From Thermoplasmatota archaeon (lineage in GTDB: Archaea > Thermoplasmatota > Penumbrarchaeia > Penumbrarchaeales > Penumbrarchaeaceae), in contig JARVGK010000005.1 of assembly GCA_029762535.1 (NCBI GenBank), forward strand, positions 1 to 47,684: DNA of 47,684 bases, given 5' to 3'. Positions within the stretch are counted from its first letter, which is position 1; each line of letters opens with the position of its first letter. The notes beneath the pieces were generated by a model. That model saw nothing but the letters and a program-made list of their open reading frames with translations. It did not search any database and was not told the origin of the DNA. This document shows, in pieces, positions 34,163-42,988 of the stretch. Made by a program: the position numbers and the translations under genes.

Positions 34163-37100
34163 ATGTCATGTATCGGGGTGTCGAAGGTAATGGATCGGGT
34201 CGAGGATGGGAATAATTCATTCGTAGAAGAGGACCAATCTGAGGGAGCGGGCCATACTGACGCAGAGGATGATATTCGTGTCAGGACCCGGTTACGTCCA
34301 TTGATGGACGATAAGGACGGGACGGTTGTTCTCGGAAGGAGCGAATCCGCTCATAGAAGATGGAGAAGGAAGGCCACTCTGGATATTGGTAAGGTCGGAG
34401 AACATCAGGATGAGGGGGTGGACCTTTTCTCAAGGCGCGTCCTGATAGATGCTGCCTTCCCCCATATAATCTTTATATGTGGAAAGAGGGGAAGCGGAAA
34501 ATCATATACGCTCGGTCTTTTCGCCGAAGAACTCGCCCGCTCTTGTATAGGGGTTGGAGTTGTTCTCGTGGATCCGATCGGGATCTTCTGGTCATTGAAA
34601 AAGGAGAACGAAAATACAAGAGAGATCAAGAAACTGAAGGAATGGGGGCTATCCCCGCATTCTTTCCCCGAGGTCAGGGTATTGGTCCCGGGAAAGCCTG
34701 AATCCCTCGCCCTCGGTGCAGCCGACGGTCCTTTCACTATTGGCGTTGGGGAGATGACGGCGGAGGACTGGTGTCAGATCTTCGATATGGACCGGTTCAA
34801 GACCCAGGGTCTTCTCATCGGTGCTGCCATAGACATGGTGAGATCCGGTTACAAGGCGATCAGGGACGGTAGGATAGTGAGCATATCGGGAAAAGCGGAC
34901 AGGTATTCCCTTGGGGATCTTGTCAACTGTATCAGGTCATCCGTGACCCTGACGAGCAAGGAGGGCGGATTCACGCCGCAGACTAGGCGTTCGCTGATCG
35001 CGAGGTTCAATGCCGCCGGGAGTTGGGGAATATTCAGTATAGATGGAACGCCACTGAACGACGTCACCTCTCCGAACAGGGTCACGGTCGTTGATATCAG
35101 CGATCCGAACCTGGGCGATGACAAACGCAGCCTTATAACCGGGGTTATCGCCCGAAAGATCCTGTCGGCGAGGATATACAGCGCCAGACAGGAGGATCAT
35201 GAGGGTTACGACGAATCGGAACCCGATCATATACCAGTTACATGGTTGATGATAGATGAGGCTCATGTGATACTGCCCCACAACAGGCAGACACCCGCTA
35301 CAGAAGCTCTCGTGGAATACGCGAAACAGGGGAGAAGGCCGGGCTGCGCTCTCGTGCTGGCCACCCAGAGGCCGGCTTCAACAAGCGACGAGATCCTTTC
35401 GCAGGTGGACATTCTGATCGGGCATAATCTGGCTTTGGAAGATGATATGAGCGCCCTTAGAAGAAGGGTCCCCGCCAAACTGCCACCCGAATTCGCGAAC
35501 TCCGACTTCATAAGGGCCATTCCGGTAGGTACCGCCATAGTGGCTGATCAAAGGACCCAGCAAAGGGCCTTCCTAATGGGCTTGAGGCCCAGGATGTCGC
35601 ATCACGCGGGAAGCTCGGCGATGCCTTCCGCATTATCGGACAGATCACAAAAGAAGGTCTCGATGCCAATGAGCGCCACCCGTTCTAATTTCGAGGACCC
35701 TTCTGCCATAATGCGGCCTACCGACGGTTTCCTTATCGAGGATCCATCGGCGGAGGAGGGGGTCGATTTAGATCGTGTGTATGGTGACCCCAAACAACCC
35801 ATAAATGTCCAAGAAATGACGGAGGGGGTCTCAAAAACCAATCATTTACACGCTGTGCAGGATGGGAACACCATACTCATAATTACTGGAGATCCGGGGC
35901 AAATTGTGCTGATGTCGCGTGATAAATGGACAGAAAGAGGGTTCGTTCTTATATCGAGGATCCATCCGAGCAGATATCCCAACATCGATAGGGTCCGTCC
36001 CGAAAGGACATTCTGGCTATCCTCCACCCCGTCGGAGATTTCTTCGCCGCCAAATGATATCCAGGACCTCCTGATGGACCTTGGAAGGATACTCGAGACC
36101 AAAGAAAGGAGGATCCTCGTCTTCGACGGCCTCGAGACCCTGTTCGTGGAGAACGAGCACAGATCAGTGATCAGGTTCCTGCAGGCGCTCAGGGAAAAGG
36201 TCTTTCTTGGAGGTCATGTGATGCTGGTCAGGGCCGACAGCAGCCTTCCCTCACTGATAAGGGAAAACATATCCAGGGAGATGGACGCAGTAATTGAACT
36301 CTCTTCGAACGAAGAAGAACAAGAGGACACTAGCTCTTCGAAACAGGAAGACAAGGTGCCAATAACAGAGAAAGGATTGGAAGGGGGAACGATAATTGGC
36401 CATGGATCCCTGAGCGCGGAAGAGCTAAGGGAGATGTGCAGGATAATGGGTCTATCCGATAAAGGTGATGAGAAGGAGATGTTGGATAGGATCATCGACT
36501 CCGGAGAGAGGGAAGGTCTGATATCGGGTAAGGAGAAGTCAGCGGATATATCAAAAATGATATCGGACCTCTCTCGCATCAGCCGTGAGAACATAGAACT
36601 GCGTGAAAAGGTCTCCGTAATGGAGAGGAAGGTCAAGGGCGCTTCCACCAAAAAGAAGGTTTCACCTTCGAAGAACGGGTCGAAAAGGAAAAGGCTCCAG
36701 GTGGTCTGGGAGGACGATGACAAGACCTCATTGAACGATATGCGTTCGGCCATCAACTCGTTGTCAGACGAGTTATCCAAGCTGAAAATGGAGCTAAAGA
36801 AAAAGGAGGTAGAGGCGAGGTTATCGAAGGACACTGTGCAGGGAAAGGAGGAGGTCATTGAAGGATACATGAAGGCGCTTGAACAACAAAGGTCTCAAAG
36901 CATGGAAAGGATATCTGAGCTCGAAGACCTGCTTAAGCAGGCGATGACGCGGCTCGATACAGGGCCGGATAAGAAAGTCGCCCAATCTTTAGGATCCAAA
37001 CACCCTATCACGAAAACACAGGATAAAGTATCGATCACCAAGGCGTTGAACTCCACTTCGGACATCGCGGAAAAGAGTAGGAAGCTGAAAGTCGTGAAAC

Positions 37101-37858
37101 AGAAAGACCGTTGTGTGATCATCTCTGGAAGGGTGTCGCCGGAAAAGGCTGCCCTATCCGTAAAAAAGACGCTAAAAAGGACGCTACTCAGGGGGCCATT
37201 GGAACGAATCGTCGAAATTTGGCCTGCATATATTCCACTCTTCAGGTGCCTGGTGACATACAGGACCGGTTTCATGATGAAACTTCGAACGGGTGACGTT
37301 TTCATAGATCCCCTAACATCACAAGAGGTGAGATCCTCCTCTTCTGGGATGAGGAGGTCAAAGGGAACGACTCAATTGATGGCGTTGACCCCAATGGAAA
37401 GAAGGTGCTTCAATGCTTTCGGAAGGGCGCTCATCGACGAAACCAAGATAATGGGGAGGTCCGGCCTAAACAGGTCACAAGTGAAGAGGGCCCTGAATTC
37501 GATGGAGAAGAAAGGCGTCATCGAGAAGAGAACGCTCGAAGACAGCATTTCCTCATACCGTATATCTAAGGGTCTCAGTATTGATCCAGAACCGTGGAAG
37601 AGAAGTAGCGATTGGATAATGGAGACGACCGATTGCATAGGCGAAAAGGTCCTGAGTTCCGGAATGGATGAGAAGGCCGCGAGAGCTCTTTTTGGAATAA
37701 TATGGCCCGGTGCGAAAATAACTGAGGTCGATATCGTCCATTATCCCATTTACATCGCTAAGATCGAGGGAGAGGGCAGACTGAGATACTGCATCGTCGA
37801 TGCGGTATCCGGGACCGTGGACGAGGATCTGACAACCAGGTCGAGAAACATCATTTGA
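34163..37858 (+). CDS. HerA-like ATPase fused to DUF835, SAP-like, coiled-coil and winged-helix regions
   Basis: The product is 1231 residues (ATG 34163, just after the predicted transcription start; 34139 and 34190 also possible). An HerA/FtsK-type DNA-pumping ATPase fills about 40-480: Walker A GKRGSGKS (107-114), VLVDPIGIFW, Walker B WLMIDEAH (361-368), sensor-like LVLATQRPAS (398-407). A DUF835 domain follows (about 560-715: GNTILIITGDPGQI, TFWLSSTPSEI, ILVFDGLETLFVENEHRSVIRFLQALREKV). Then an SAP-like helical pair (LSAEELREMCRIMGLSDKGDEKEMLDRI, about 750-778), coiled coils (795-830, 855-930) and a C-terminal module with a winged helix (about 1075-1140) between two WPAYIPLF/HYPIYIAK elements. 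HerA normally works with NurA in end resection; here the extra domains suggest a DNA-bound, signal-responsive translocase. Confidence 0.85.
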   Translation: MSCIGVSKVMDRVEDGNNSFVEEDQSEGAGHTDAEDDIRVRTRLRPLMDDKDGTVVLGRSESAHRRWRRKATLDIGKVGEHQDEGVDLFSRRVLIDAAFPHIIFICGKRGSGKSYTLGLFAEELARSCIGVGVVLVDPIGIFWSLKKENENTREIKKLKEWGLSPHSFPEVRVLVPGKPESLALGAADGPFTIGVGEMTAEDWCQIFDMDRFKTQGLLIGAAIDMVRSGYKAIRDGRIVSISGKADRYSLGDLVNCIRSSVTLTSKEGGFTPQTRRSLIARFNAAGSWGIFSIDGTPLNDVTSPNRVTVVDISDPNLGDDKRSLITGVIARKILSARIYSARQEDHEGYDESEPDHIPVTWLMIDEAHVILPHNRQTPATEALVEYAKQGRRPGCALVLATQRPASTSDEILSQVDILIGHNLALEDDMSALRRRVPAKLPPEFANSDFIRAIPVGTAIVADQRTQQRAFLMGLRPRMSHHAGSSAMPSALSDRSQKKVSMPMSATRSNFEDPSAIMRPTDGFLIEDPSAEEGVDLDRVYGDPKQPINVQEMTEGVSKTNHLHAVQDGNTILIITGDPGQIVLMSRDKWTERGFVLISRIHPSRYPNIDRVRPERTFWLSSTPSEISSPPNDIQDLLMDLGRILETKERRILVFDGLETLFVENEHRSVIRFLQALREKVFLGGHVMLVRADSSLPSLIRENISREMDAVIELSSNEEEQEDTSSSKQEDKVPITEKGLEGGTIIGHGSLSAEELREMCRIMGLSDKGDEKEMLDRIIDSGEREGLISGKEKSADISKMISDLSRISRENIELREKVSVMERKVKGASTKKKVSPSKNGSKRKRLQVVWEDDDKTSLNDMRSAINSLSDELSKLKMELKKKEVEARLSKDTVQGKEEVIEGYMKALEQQRSQSMERISELEDLLKQAMTRLDTGPDKKVAQSLGSKHPITKTQDKVSITKALNSTSDIAEKSRKLKVVKQKDRCVIISGRVSPEKAALSVKKTLKRTLLRGPLERIVEIWPAYIPLFRCLVTYRTGFMMKLRTGDVFIDPLTSQEVRSSSSGMRRSKGTTQLMALTPMERRCFNAFGRALIDETKIMGRSGLNRSQVKRALNSMEKKGVIEKRTLEDSISSYRISKGLSIDPEPWKRSSDWIMETTDCIGEKVLSSGMDEKAARALFGIIWPGAKITEVDIVHYPIYIAKIEGEGRLRYCIVDAVSGTVDEDLTTRSRNII

Positions 37859-37885
37859 ACGTTAAGCGATATGGCATTTATGGAA

Positions 37886-37895
37886 AGTATATTAT
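37886..37895 (+). promoter_or_regulatory. TATA box for the three-helix membrane protein
   Basis: AGTATATTAT lies 41-50 nt before the TTG start at 37936. Confidence 0.45.
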
Positions 37896-37935
37896 GCGTT
37901 CGCGCATTGCCTAAAAAATCATAGCGGGTGTAAGC

Positions 37936-38793
37936 TTGGCAAGAAGGAGAACGGTCAAGGACGAAGAAGGGCCAAAGGCTGAGGAGCCTCTTTTCAAGAT
38001 GCCCGAATTCGACGAGACCGAGTTCCTGCAGACGGAGAACAGGAACGCGAAGATGATATACATCACACTTGGTATGGCCCTTCTTGCGGGGATCATATCC
38101 TTTATCATAATGAGGATCGCCCATTATCTGAAGTTAGAATTATTCATGATCATCCCGATAGCGGCTCCGATATTACTTGCAGGTGGTGTGTTTTTCCTCT
38201 TCTTCAAGTTCGGAATAGATGTCTCTTCATTGGATTGGAAGAAATGGCTCGAGAACGGGGCAATGTACGTGATAACGTGGGGAGCGGTTTGGATACTGAG
38301 CATGAACCCTCCATTCAGCGATCTATCCGAACCGGTCATAAGCGATCCGGTGCTCTTCGTGGTGGACATCGATGGAGTGCCTGTGACCCATCTGAACCAA
38401 ACGCCATCCGTCGTTAGGGACGTGAAGGAGTTGAGCTACTTCTTCCTGATAACGGACAACTCCGGAAGTTACGATGCTAGGATAGAGGTCTATATTTTAG
38501 AAGGCGAACGTAGGAACAATATCGACGATACATCTGGTATAAAGGTTACGAAGATCGCTGTCGCCGATAATCGGACTTTCAATATAACGTCGAAGGATTC
38601 AGATATAATCGATATGAAGAACGGATGGTATGGTTCGGATTTCGAAAGATGGGAGGGCAACCTGCAAATGATTAGGATCTCGAACATCACCGCATCGACG
38701 GCCGATATTGATCTTTTGATAATCGTTACCGTTTCGGACCCATCCGGGAACGAGGCCAAAAGGGAATTCCGACTGGATCTGAAGAACAGATGA
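37936..38793 (+). CDS. Membrane protein with extracytoplasmic Ig-like domain
   Basis: The product is 285 residues, starting at TTG with GCGGGTG as ribosome-binding site 5 nt upstream. The N-terminal 39 residues are charged and cytoplasmic; hydrophobic helices lie at 41-59, 69-91 and 108-124. The remaining 160 residues, outside the cell by the positive-inside rule, look like a beta-sandwich (VLFVVDIDGVPVTHLNQTP, IEVYILEGERRN, IDLLIIVTVSDPSGNEAKREFRL). I do not recognise a family. The following gene encodes a membrane transglutaminase with similarly low codon bias, 72 nt downstream but with its own TATA box, so a shared envelope role is plausible. Confidence 0.75.
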   Translation: MARRRTVKDEEGPKAEEPLFKMPEFDETEFLQTENRNAKMIYITLGMALLAGIISFIIMRIAHYLKLELFMIIPIAAPILLAGGVFFLFFKFGIDVSSLDWKKWLENGAMYVITWGAVWILSMNPPFSDLSEPVISDPVLFVVDIDGVPVTHLNQTPSVVRDVKELSYFFLITDNSGSYDARIEVYILEGERRNNIDDTSGIKVTKIAVADNRTFNITSKDSDIIDMKNGWYGSDFERWEGNLQMIRISNITASTADIDLLIIVTVSDPSGNEAKREFRLDLKNR

Positions 38794-38806
38794 TGCGAAT
38801 ATGCCC

Positions 38807-38816
38807 AAAAATTATA
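38807..38816 (+). promoter_or_regulatory. TATA box for the transglutaminase gene
   Basis: AAAATTATAA lies about 50 nt before the ATG at 38866; GGAG at 38854-38857 is the likely ribosome-binding site. Confidence 0.45.
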
Positions 38817-38865
38817 ACTAAGGAACCGTACAATCGGAAGGTGGCCAGGATCCGGAGTGTTTCAA

Positions 38866-40485
38866 ATGCCAAAGCTGATCGAGGACGATTTCTCCGTATG
38901 GGATGACGATGAAGAGATGGACGAGGATGAGTCCAAGGTCGAAAGTACTGATAGGGATGGTATTGAAAACAGCAAACGCTCGGAGAGGAATGGAAGAGGA
39001 AAGTCAGAGAAAGGTTTGAGAGAGGATCGAAAAAAGGAGGCGCGGAGCGATCGAGGACCCAAGTCGAGAACCGGGAAGAGTAAAGGGAAGGATCGGGAAG
39101 GGTCAGGATCGAGAGATGGGTCGAGGCCCCATTCACCACTTGGTAACAAAGGTAAGGCATCCAAGGGTTTTCTGAGAAGCAAACCCTTCATATGGACAAT
39201 GAGGGTGATAACGGTACTGATCGTATTGGCGATCCTCTTCCTCCCTTTCAAACCTCTGAGCGATGCTAGAGAGGATGTCGGCTTGAACAAGCTGAGGAAC
39301 CTCATGAGGCCGTTCAGGGACTTCCCAGAGATGGTCAACGTAACCTTCTCCGTCCGATATGATGTGAAGATAAGCAGCGGAACCGCAGATATGGTCCGTA
39401 TAAAGACATCGATACCCTTTGATATTTTGGACGGAAGGGACGATTTCAAGATACAGGACGTTACTGATGTTGTCCTCACGCCCTCTCCGACTTCTCCTCT
39501 CCCTGATTATAACGAACAAAAGAACAACATCAACATGTGGGAACTGAGGAACCAGCGAGGTGATTTCAGTTTCACAGCACAGTACTCCGCTTTGCTGTAT
39601 ACTTATCAATGGAACATAGATGATGAAGACAGCGGGACGATCGAGGACATCCCGCAAACATACAAGGACAATTACCTCGACGATGAATGGATCGTAAAGG
39701 ACAGCAACGGCGATATCATCGACAAGGACGGGGACGGCCGTCCGGACCTTTACAGGTACCATCCATCCCATCCAACGGTCAAGAACGCCGCTGTCCAGAT
39801 TACGAAGGACAAGAATACCGTTTACGGAAAAGTAAAGGCCATATACGACTGGATGCAGGAGCATTTCAACTATACGACCAACGAACAGAAACAGCGTGAC
39901 CTTCAGGTATACGGCTCCTACCCGAAATACCCGATTGGATGTATGAACGATTGGTACGGCGATTGCGACGACCAATCGCTTTTGATGGCCTCTCTCTGCC
40001 GCGCAGTGGGGATCCCGGCATGGTTGGAGATAGGTTATCTTTATGATCCCATGCAAGGCAGCTGGGGAGGTCATGGGTGGTTCAATGTGATAATCCCGTT
40101 GAAAGGTTCCGGTAGCGTCATTGCTCCGATAGATCCGGTCAACCATGAGTTCCTATTCAGGGACCCCTACCGACTAACCGATTGGATAGATACGGGGCGT
40201 GATATCATAGATGACGAGGGAGAGCTGATCTTCAACCTCGATTACTATTATAACTTCTTCAAGGTCAGGAAGAGCAGCTCCGTCGATGTGGATGTGAGGA
40301 TGACCACGAACTCTATCAACTACGAGAAACGCGGAAGCATACGGCAGTATGTCGATCAAAAGCTCGAGCCGGGAAATATTCCGGGAACGGAAGGAGGAAT
40401 GGGCTCCCTGCCCTTCCCATTGATCACTATAGCGATCCCCGCCTTGCTTCCTATTGTTCGCAAGAGAAAACGGCTTTCATACTAA
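38866..40485 (+). CDS. Membrane-anchored transglutaminase-like protein
   Basis: The product is 539 residues (ATG 38866; GTG 38857 possible). A long cytoplasmic N-terminus (1-107) is acidic and then Lys/Arg/Ser-rich, apparently disordered. One helix (108-128) crosses the membrane. Outside lies a beta-rich region and then a transglutaminase-like cysteine domain with the full triad: C367 (YGDCDDQSLLMASLCRAVGIPAWLEIGY), H403 (GGHGWFNV) and D423 (PIDPVN). Enzymes of this fold act as proteases or crosslink amides on cell-wall or S-layer proteins. The C-terminal tail LPFPLITIAIPALLPIVRKRKR is a short hydrophobic stretch plus basic end, like an archaeosortase-type sorting signal or a second anchor. 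Confidence 0.87.
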   Translation: MPKLIEDDFSVWDDDEEMDEDESKVESTDRDGIENSKRSERNGRGKSEKGLREDRKKEARSDRGPKSRTGKSKGKDREGSGSRDGSRPHSPLGNKGKASKGFLRSKPFIWTMRVITVLIVLAILFLPFKPLSDAREDVGLNKLRNLMRPFRDFPEMVNVTFSVRYDVKISSGTADMVRIKTSIPFDILDGRDDFKIQDVTDVVLTPSPTSPLPDYNEQKNNINMWELRNQRGDFSFTAQYSALLYTYQWNIDDEDSGTIEDIPQTYKDNYLDDEWIVKDSNGDIIDKDGDGRPDLYRYHPSHPTVKNAAVQITKDKNTVYGKVKAIYDWMQEHFNYTTNEQKQRDLQVYGSYPKYPIGCMNDWYGDCDDQSLLMASLCRAVGIPAWLEIGYLYDPMQGSWGGHGWFNVIIPLKGSGSVIAPIDPVNHEFLFRDPYRLTDWIDTGRDIIDDEGELIFNLDYYYNFFKVRKSSSVDVDVRMTTNSINYEKRGSIRQYVDQKLEPGNIPGTEGGMGSLPFPLITIAIPALLPIVRKRKRLSY

Positions 40486-40488
40486 AGA

Positions 40489-40497
40489 CTTAAATCG
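40489..40497 (+). promoter_or_regulatory. TATA box for queDCE
   Basis: CTTAAATCG lies 21-29 nt before the queD ATG at 40518, consistent with a leaderless operon transcript. Confidence 0.45.
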
Positions 40498-40517
40498 GAC
40501 CAAAATACTTCGCGGAC

Positions 40518-41003
40518 ATGGAAAGGTACATAGAGATCGATGGCTGGAAGAGCCAGGTCACATTCTCGGCCTGCCACATGCTACTTCGTCATGACAAATG
40601 TTCGCGGCTTCATGGACACACCTACGCCATACATTTGCGGATAAAAGGCCTTCCGGGGGAGGACATGCTCGTCCTGGACTTCCATTTGATAAAGAACGCT
40701 ATAAGGGGGATCGCAAAGGAATTAGACCATATGACTCTCGTTCCGGGAGACAACTTAAGCGTCACTATCGAAAGGGGACATGGACAGAACATATCTATCG
40801 ACATGCTGGGGAAGGTCTATTCCATTCCCTCGGATGACGTTCTGGTCCTGCCTGTAAAGGCTACAACGGTAGAGGAGCTTTCGAGATATATTCTGGAGCT
40901 TTTCCTCGAACGTATACCTCTGCCGGAGGTGATCCATGAGGTGTCATTGGGAGTTGATGAAGGACACGGGCAGGGGGCTTGGGCGTCAATAAGATTAAGG
41001 TGA
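40518..41003 (+). CDS. queD: 6-carboxytetrahydropterin synthase QueD
   Basis: The 161-residue protein belongs to the PTPS/QueD family, converting dihydroneopterin triphosphate to 6-carboxytetrahydropterin, the second step towards preQ0 and archaeosine. Zinc ligands are H20 (FSACHML) and H32/H34 (LHGHTY); C28 (DKCSRLHGH) is the catalytic cysteine; the ELDHMTLV and TTVEELSRYI segments are typical. Length is slightly above the family mean of 120-150. It heads the queD-queC-queE operon; queC starts 4 nt after its stop. Confidence 0.93.
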   Translation: MERYIEIDGWKSQVTFSACHMLLRHDKCSRLHGHTYAIHLRIKGLPGEDMLVLDFHLIKNAIRGIAKELDHMTLVPGDNLSVTIERGHGQNISIDMLGKVYSIPSDDVLVLPVKATTVEELSRYILELFLERIPLPEVIHEVSLGVDEGHGQGAWASIRLR

Positions 41004-41007
41004 TCCA

Positions 41008-41694
41008 TTGAGGGCCGTTGTTCTTTTGTCAGGTGGTATCGACTCTTCGACAACTCTCGCCGTTGCAAGGTATAGAGGTTACGATCCTTGTTGTCTTACG
41101 ATCCTGTACGGTCAGAAACATTCGAGGGAGATCGAGTCCGCAAAAAGCATTGCCCGACATCTTGGCGCATCCGATCATGTGATCATGGAGCTACCGGTGC
41201 AGTTGTTCTCCTGTTCATCACTGACCATGAAGGGGGATATACCACAGAGAATGGGTCCGGATGAGGTCCCGGGTGAAGGCGCCATACCGAACACCTATGT
41301 TCCCGGCCGGAACCTTGTATTCCTATCATTGGCCTGCTCTTGGGCCGAGAGCATCGGGGCAAAAGCCGTTTTCATAGGCGCCACTTCCGTGGACTATTCC
41401 GGATATCCTGATTGTAGAAGGGAATTCCTCGAGTCATTCGAGAGGACCGCCGCCCTGGCCACTCGTATTGGTACTGAGGGAGCACCTATACGTATCGAAG
41501 CCCCGCTCTTAGAGATGGATAAGGCCGCCATAATCAAGCTAGGGTACGAGCTCGGAGTGGACCTTTCGCTCACTTGGTCCTGCTACAGGGGCGGGAAAAA
41601 GGCATGTGGAAGATGTGACTCATGCATGTACAGGTTGAAGGGATTCAAGGAGGCGAGCCTTAACGACCCAATTCATTACGAGGAGATGATCTGA
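41008..41694 (+). CDS. queC: 7-cyano-7-deazaguanine synthase QueC
   Basis: The 228-residue PP-loop ATPase turns 7-carboxy-7-deazaguanine into preQ0 with ammonia. SGGIDSS (8-14) is the ATP loop; NTYVPGRNLVFLSLA and IGATSVDYSGYPDCRREFLES are family signatures; the zinc site is formed by C-x8-CGRCDSC near residues 195-210. Translation begins at TTG 41008, directly before RAVVLLSGGIDSS. It lies 4 nt after queD and is followed 1 nt after its stop by the queE TTG start, so the three are tightly coupled. Confidence 0.96.
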   Translation: MRAVVLLSGGIDSSTTLAVARYRGYDPCCLTILYGQKHSREIESAKSIARHLGASDHVIMELPVQLFSCSSLTMKGDIPQRMGPDEVPGEGAIPNTYVPGRNLVFLSLACSWAESIGAKAVFIGATSVDYSGYPDCRREFLESFERTAALATRIGTEGAPIRIEAPLLEMDKAAIIKLGYELGVDLSLTWSCYRGGKKACGRCDSCMYRLKGFKEASLNDPIHYEEMI

Positions 41695-41695
41695 A

Positions 41696-42385
41696 TTGTC
41701 CTTCAATATATGTGAGATATTCCCCTCGATCCAGGGGGAAGGGGTCAATACGGGGCTGCCAACGGTATTCGTAAGATTCTTCGGATGCAATCTATCATGT
41801 TCATGGTGCGATACCGAGTACTCCAAAACGGGGTCTCAACAGTCCTCTATGGACCTGCGAGGATTGTTGGAGAAGGTATCCACCCACTATTTACCCAACG
41901 TGTGTCTCACAGGTGGTGAACCTCTTCTTCAGGAAGGGGTCATCGAACTCGTGGAGGAGCTTATCCTCGAAGGGTTCAATGTCGATATGGAGACCAACGG
42001 CAGCCTGCCCGTAATCGAACTGGTGAACAAATGCCCGGCAGTTAGAATATCAATGGATGTCAAGACGCCCTCATCCGGCATGAGCGATAGCTTTCTCGAT
42101 GAGAATCTGGACCATCTTAGGTTCGACGATACATTAAAGTTCATCATCGCTTCCGATGAGGACCTGTCATTCGCACTGGAGTTTGTACAGAAACACGATC
42201 CTGGTTGCAACATTATTCTCACCCCATGTACCAACAAAGGAGGGGATGGCCTGGTAGAAGGACTTCTAAAGGCGATACGGTCATGTGAAGGGAAAGATGA
42301 AAACCGTCATGGCTCCCCATTCTCGCGCGCACGGGTGATGGTCCAAACGCACAGAGTGATATGGGGGGATAGAAAGGGTGTATGA
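41696..42385 (+). CDS. queE: 7-carboxy-7-deazaguanine synthase QueE (radical SAM)
   Basis: The 229-residue radical SAM enzyme contracts 6-carboxytetrahydropterin to 7-carboxy-7-deazaguanine. SIQGEGVNTGLPTVFVRF is the family start; the iron-sulfur motif is C-x3-C-x2-C (FFGCNLSCSWCDTEY, with the canonical spacing); CLTGGEPLLQ binds SAM; METNGS and MDVKTPSSG follow. It uses a TTG start one base after the queC stop. With QueD and QueC it completes preQ0 synthesis; the transglycosylase that inserts preQ0 into tRNA is not in this window. Confidence 0.95.
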   Translation: MSFNICEIFPSIQGEGVNTGLPTVFVRFFGCNLSCSWCDTEYSKTGSQQSSMDLRGLLEKVSTHYLPNVCLTGGEPLLQEGVIELVEELILEGFNVDMETNGSLPVIELVNKCPAVRISMDVKTPSSGMSDSFLDENLDHLRFDDTLKFIIASDEDLSFALEFVQKHDPGCNIILTPCTNKGGDGLVEGLLKAIRSCEGKDENRHGSPFSRARVMVQTHRVIWGDRKGV

Positions 42386-42427
42386 TCATTTTCTCTCGCA
42401 TCTTCGAACGTCATTGGGGGTGGCATC

Positions 42428-42988
42428 CTATAAGGGTATCGCCTCTATATCGAGCCCGTCCCCTATTATGGCCGAGTTGCCTTCTGGGTCGGATATGGTC
42501 AGAGTCAAAGATGTCCTTCCCGCCTTGCATGCCTCTATTTTGTCCAATAGCTCAAGTGCCCTTGAGATCCGATCCCCGTCATCCTCCAAAGTAGAGTTGT
42601 AAAAGTCCTTGATCATGATCTTAAGGATGCCTTTGACCCTCTCAAGAATGCCCTCCGCATTCGTGATGTATCCCTCAGAGGCGATGCCGGGGTCTATTCT
42701 CACACCCAATTCAGGTATGGTGACTGTAGATGAAGATGACCTGACCACTCTAGCCCAAAGCGCCTCGGGCCGGTCTATGACCACTTTGTGACACGCGGGA
42801 GGGCCTGCTTTCGCTGGAATGACATCAGTGCTTCTGTAACCACATTTCGGACATGAGATGGCTATCAGATCCACCTCCCCGAAATGGGGTATATCAATAA
42901 CTGTGGAAGTGATCGATAACCTTCCTTCACCACATGAGAAACATGTGGGTGACCCCTCGTCCATCCTTAAACATCCGACCCGGATCAC
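42428..42988 (-). CDS. ZPR1-type zinc-finger protein
   Basis: The 186-residue protein has a C4 zinc finger (C16, C19, C46, C49) within CFSCGEGRLSITSTVIDIPHFGEVDLIAISCPKCGYRSTDV, the hallmark of the ZPR1 domain, followed by the beta-sandwich (ARVVRSSSSTVTIPELGVRIDPG) and a helical C-terminus. Eukaryotic ZPR1 is a chaperone for elongation factor eEF1A; the archaeal single-domain version may do the same for aEF1A, by analogy only. The GTG at 42988 overlaps the sepF stop (GTGA); the ATG at 42964 is an alternative. It is convergent with queE. Confidence 0.87.
   Translation of the reverse strand: MIRVGCLRMDEGSPTCFSCGEGRLSITSTVIDIPHFGEVDLIAISCPKCGYRSTDVIPAKAGPPACHKVVIDRPEALWARVVRSSSSTVTIPELGVRIDPGIASEGYITNAEGILERVKGILKIMIKDFYNSTLEDDGDRISRALELLDKIEACKAGRTSLTLTISDPEGNSAIIGDGLDIEAIPL

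Noticed and set aside
39133..40146. 337-codon minus-strand open frame
   Set aside because: Antisense to the transglutaminase gene, which has a full catalytic triad.
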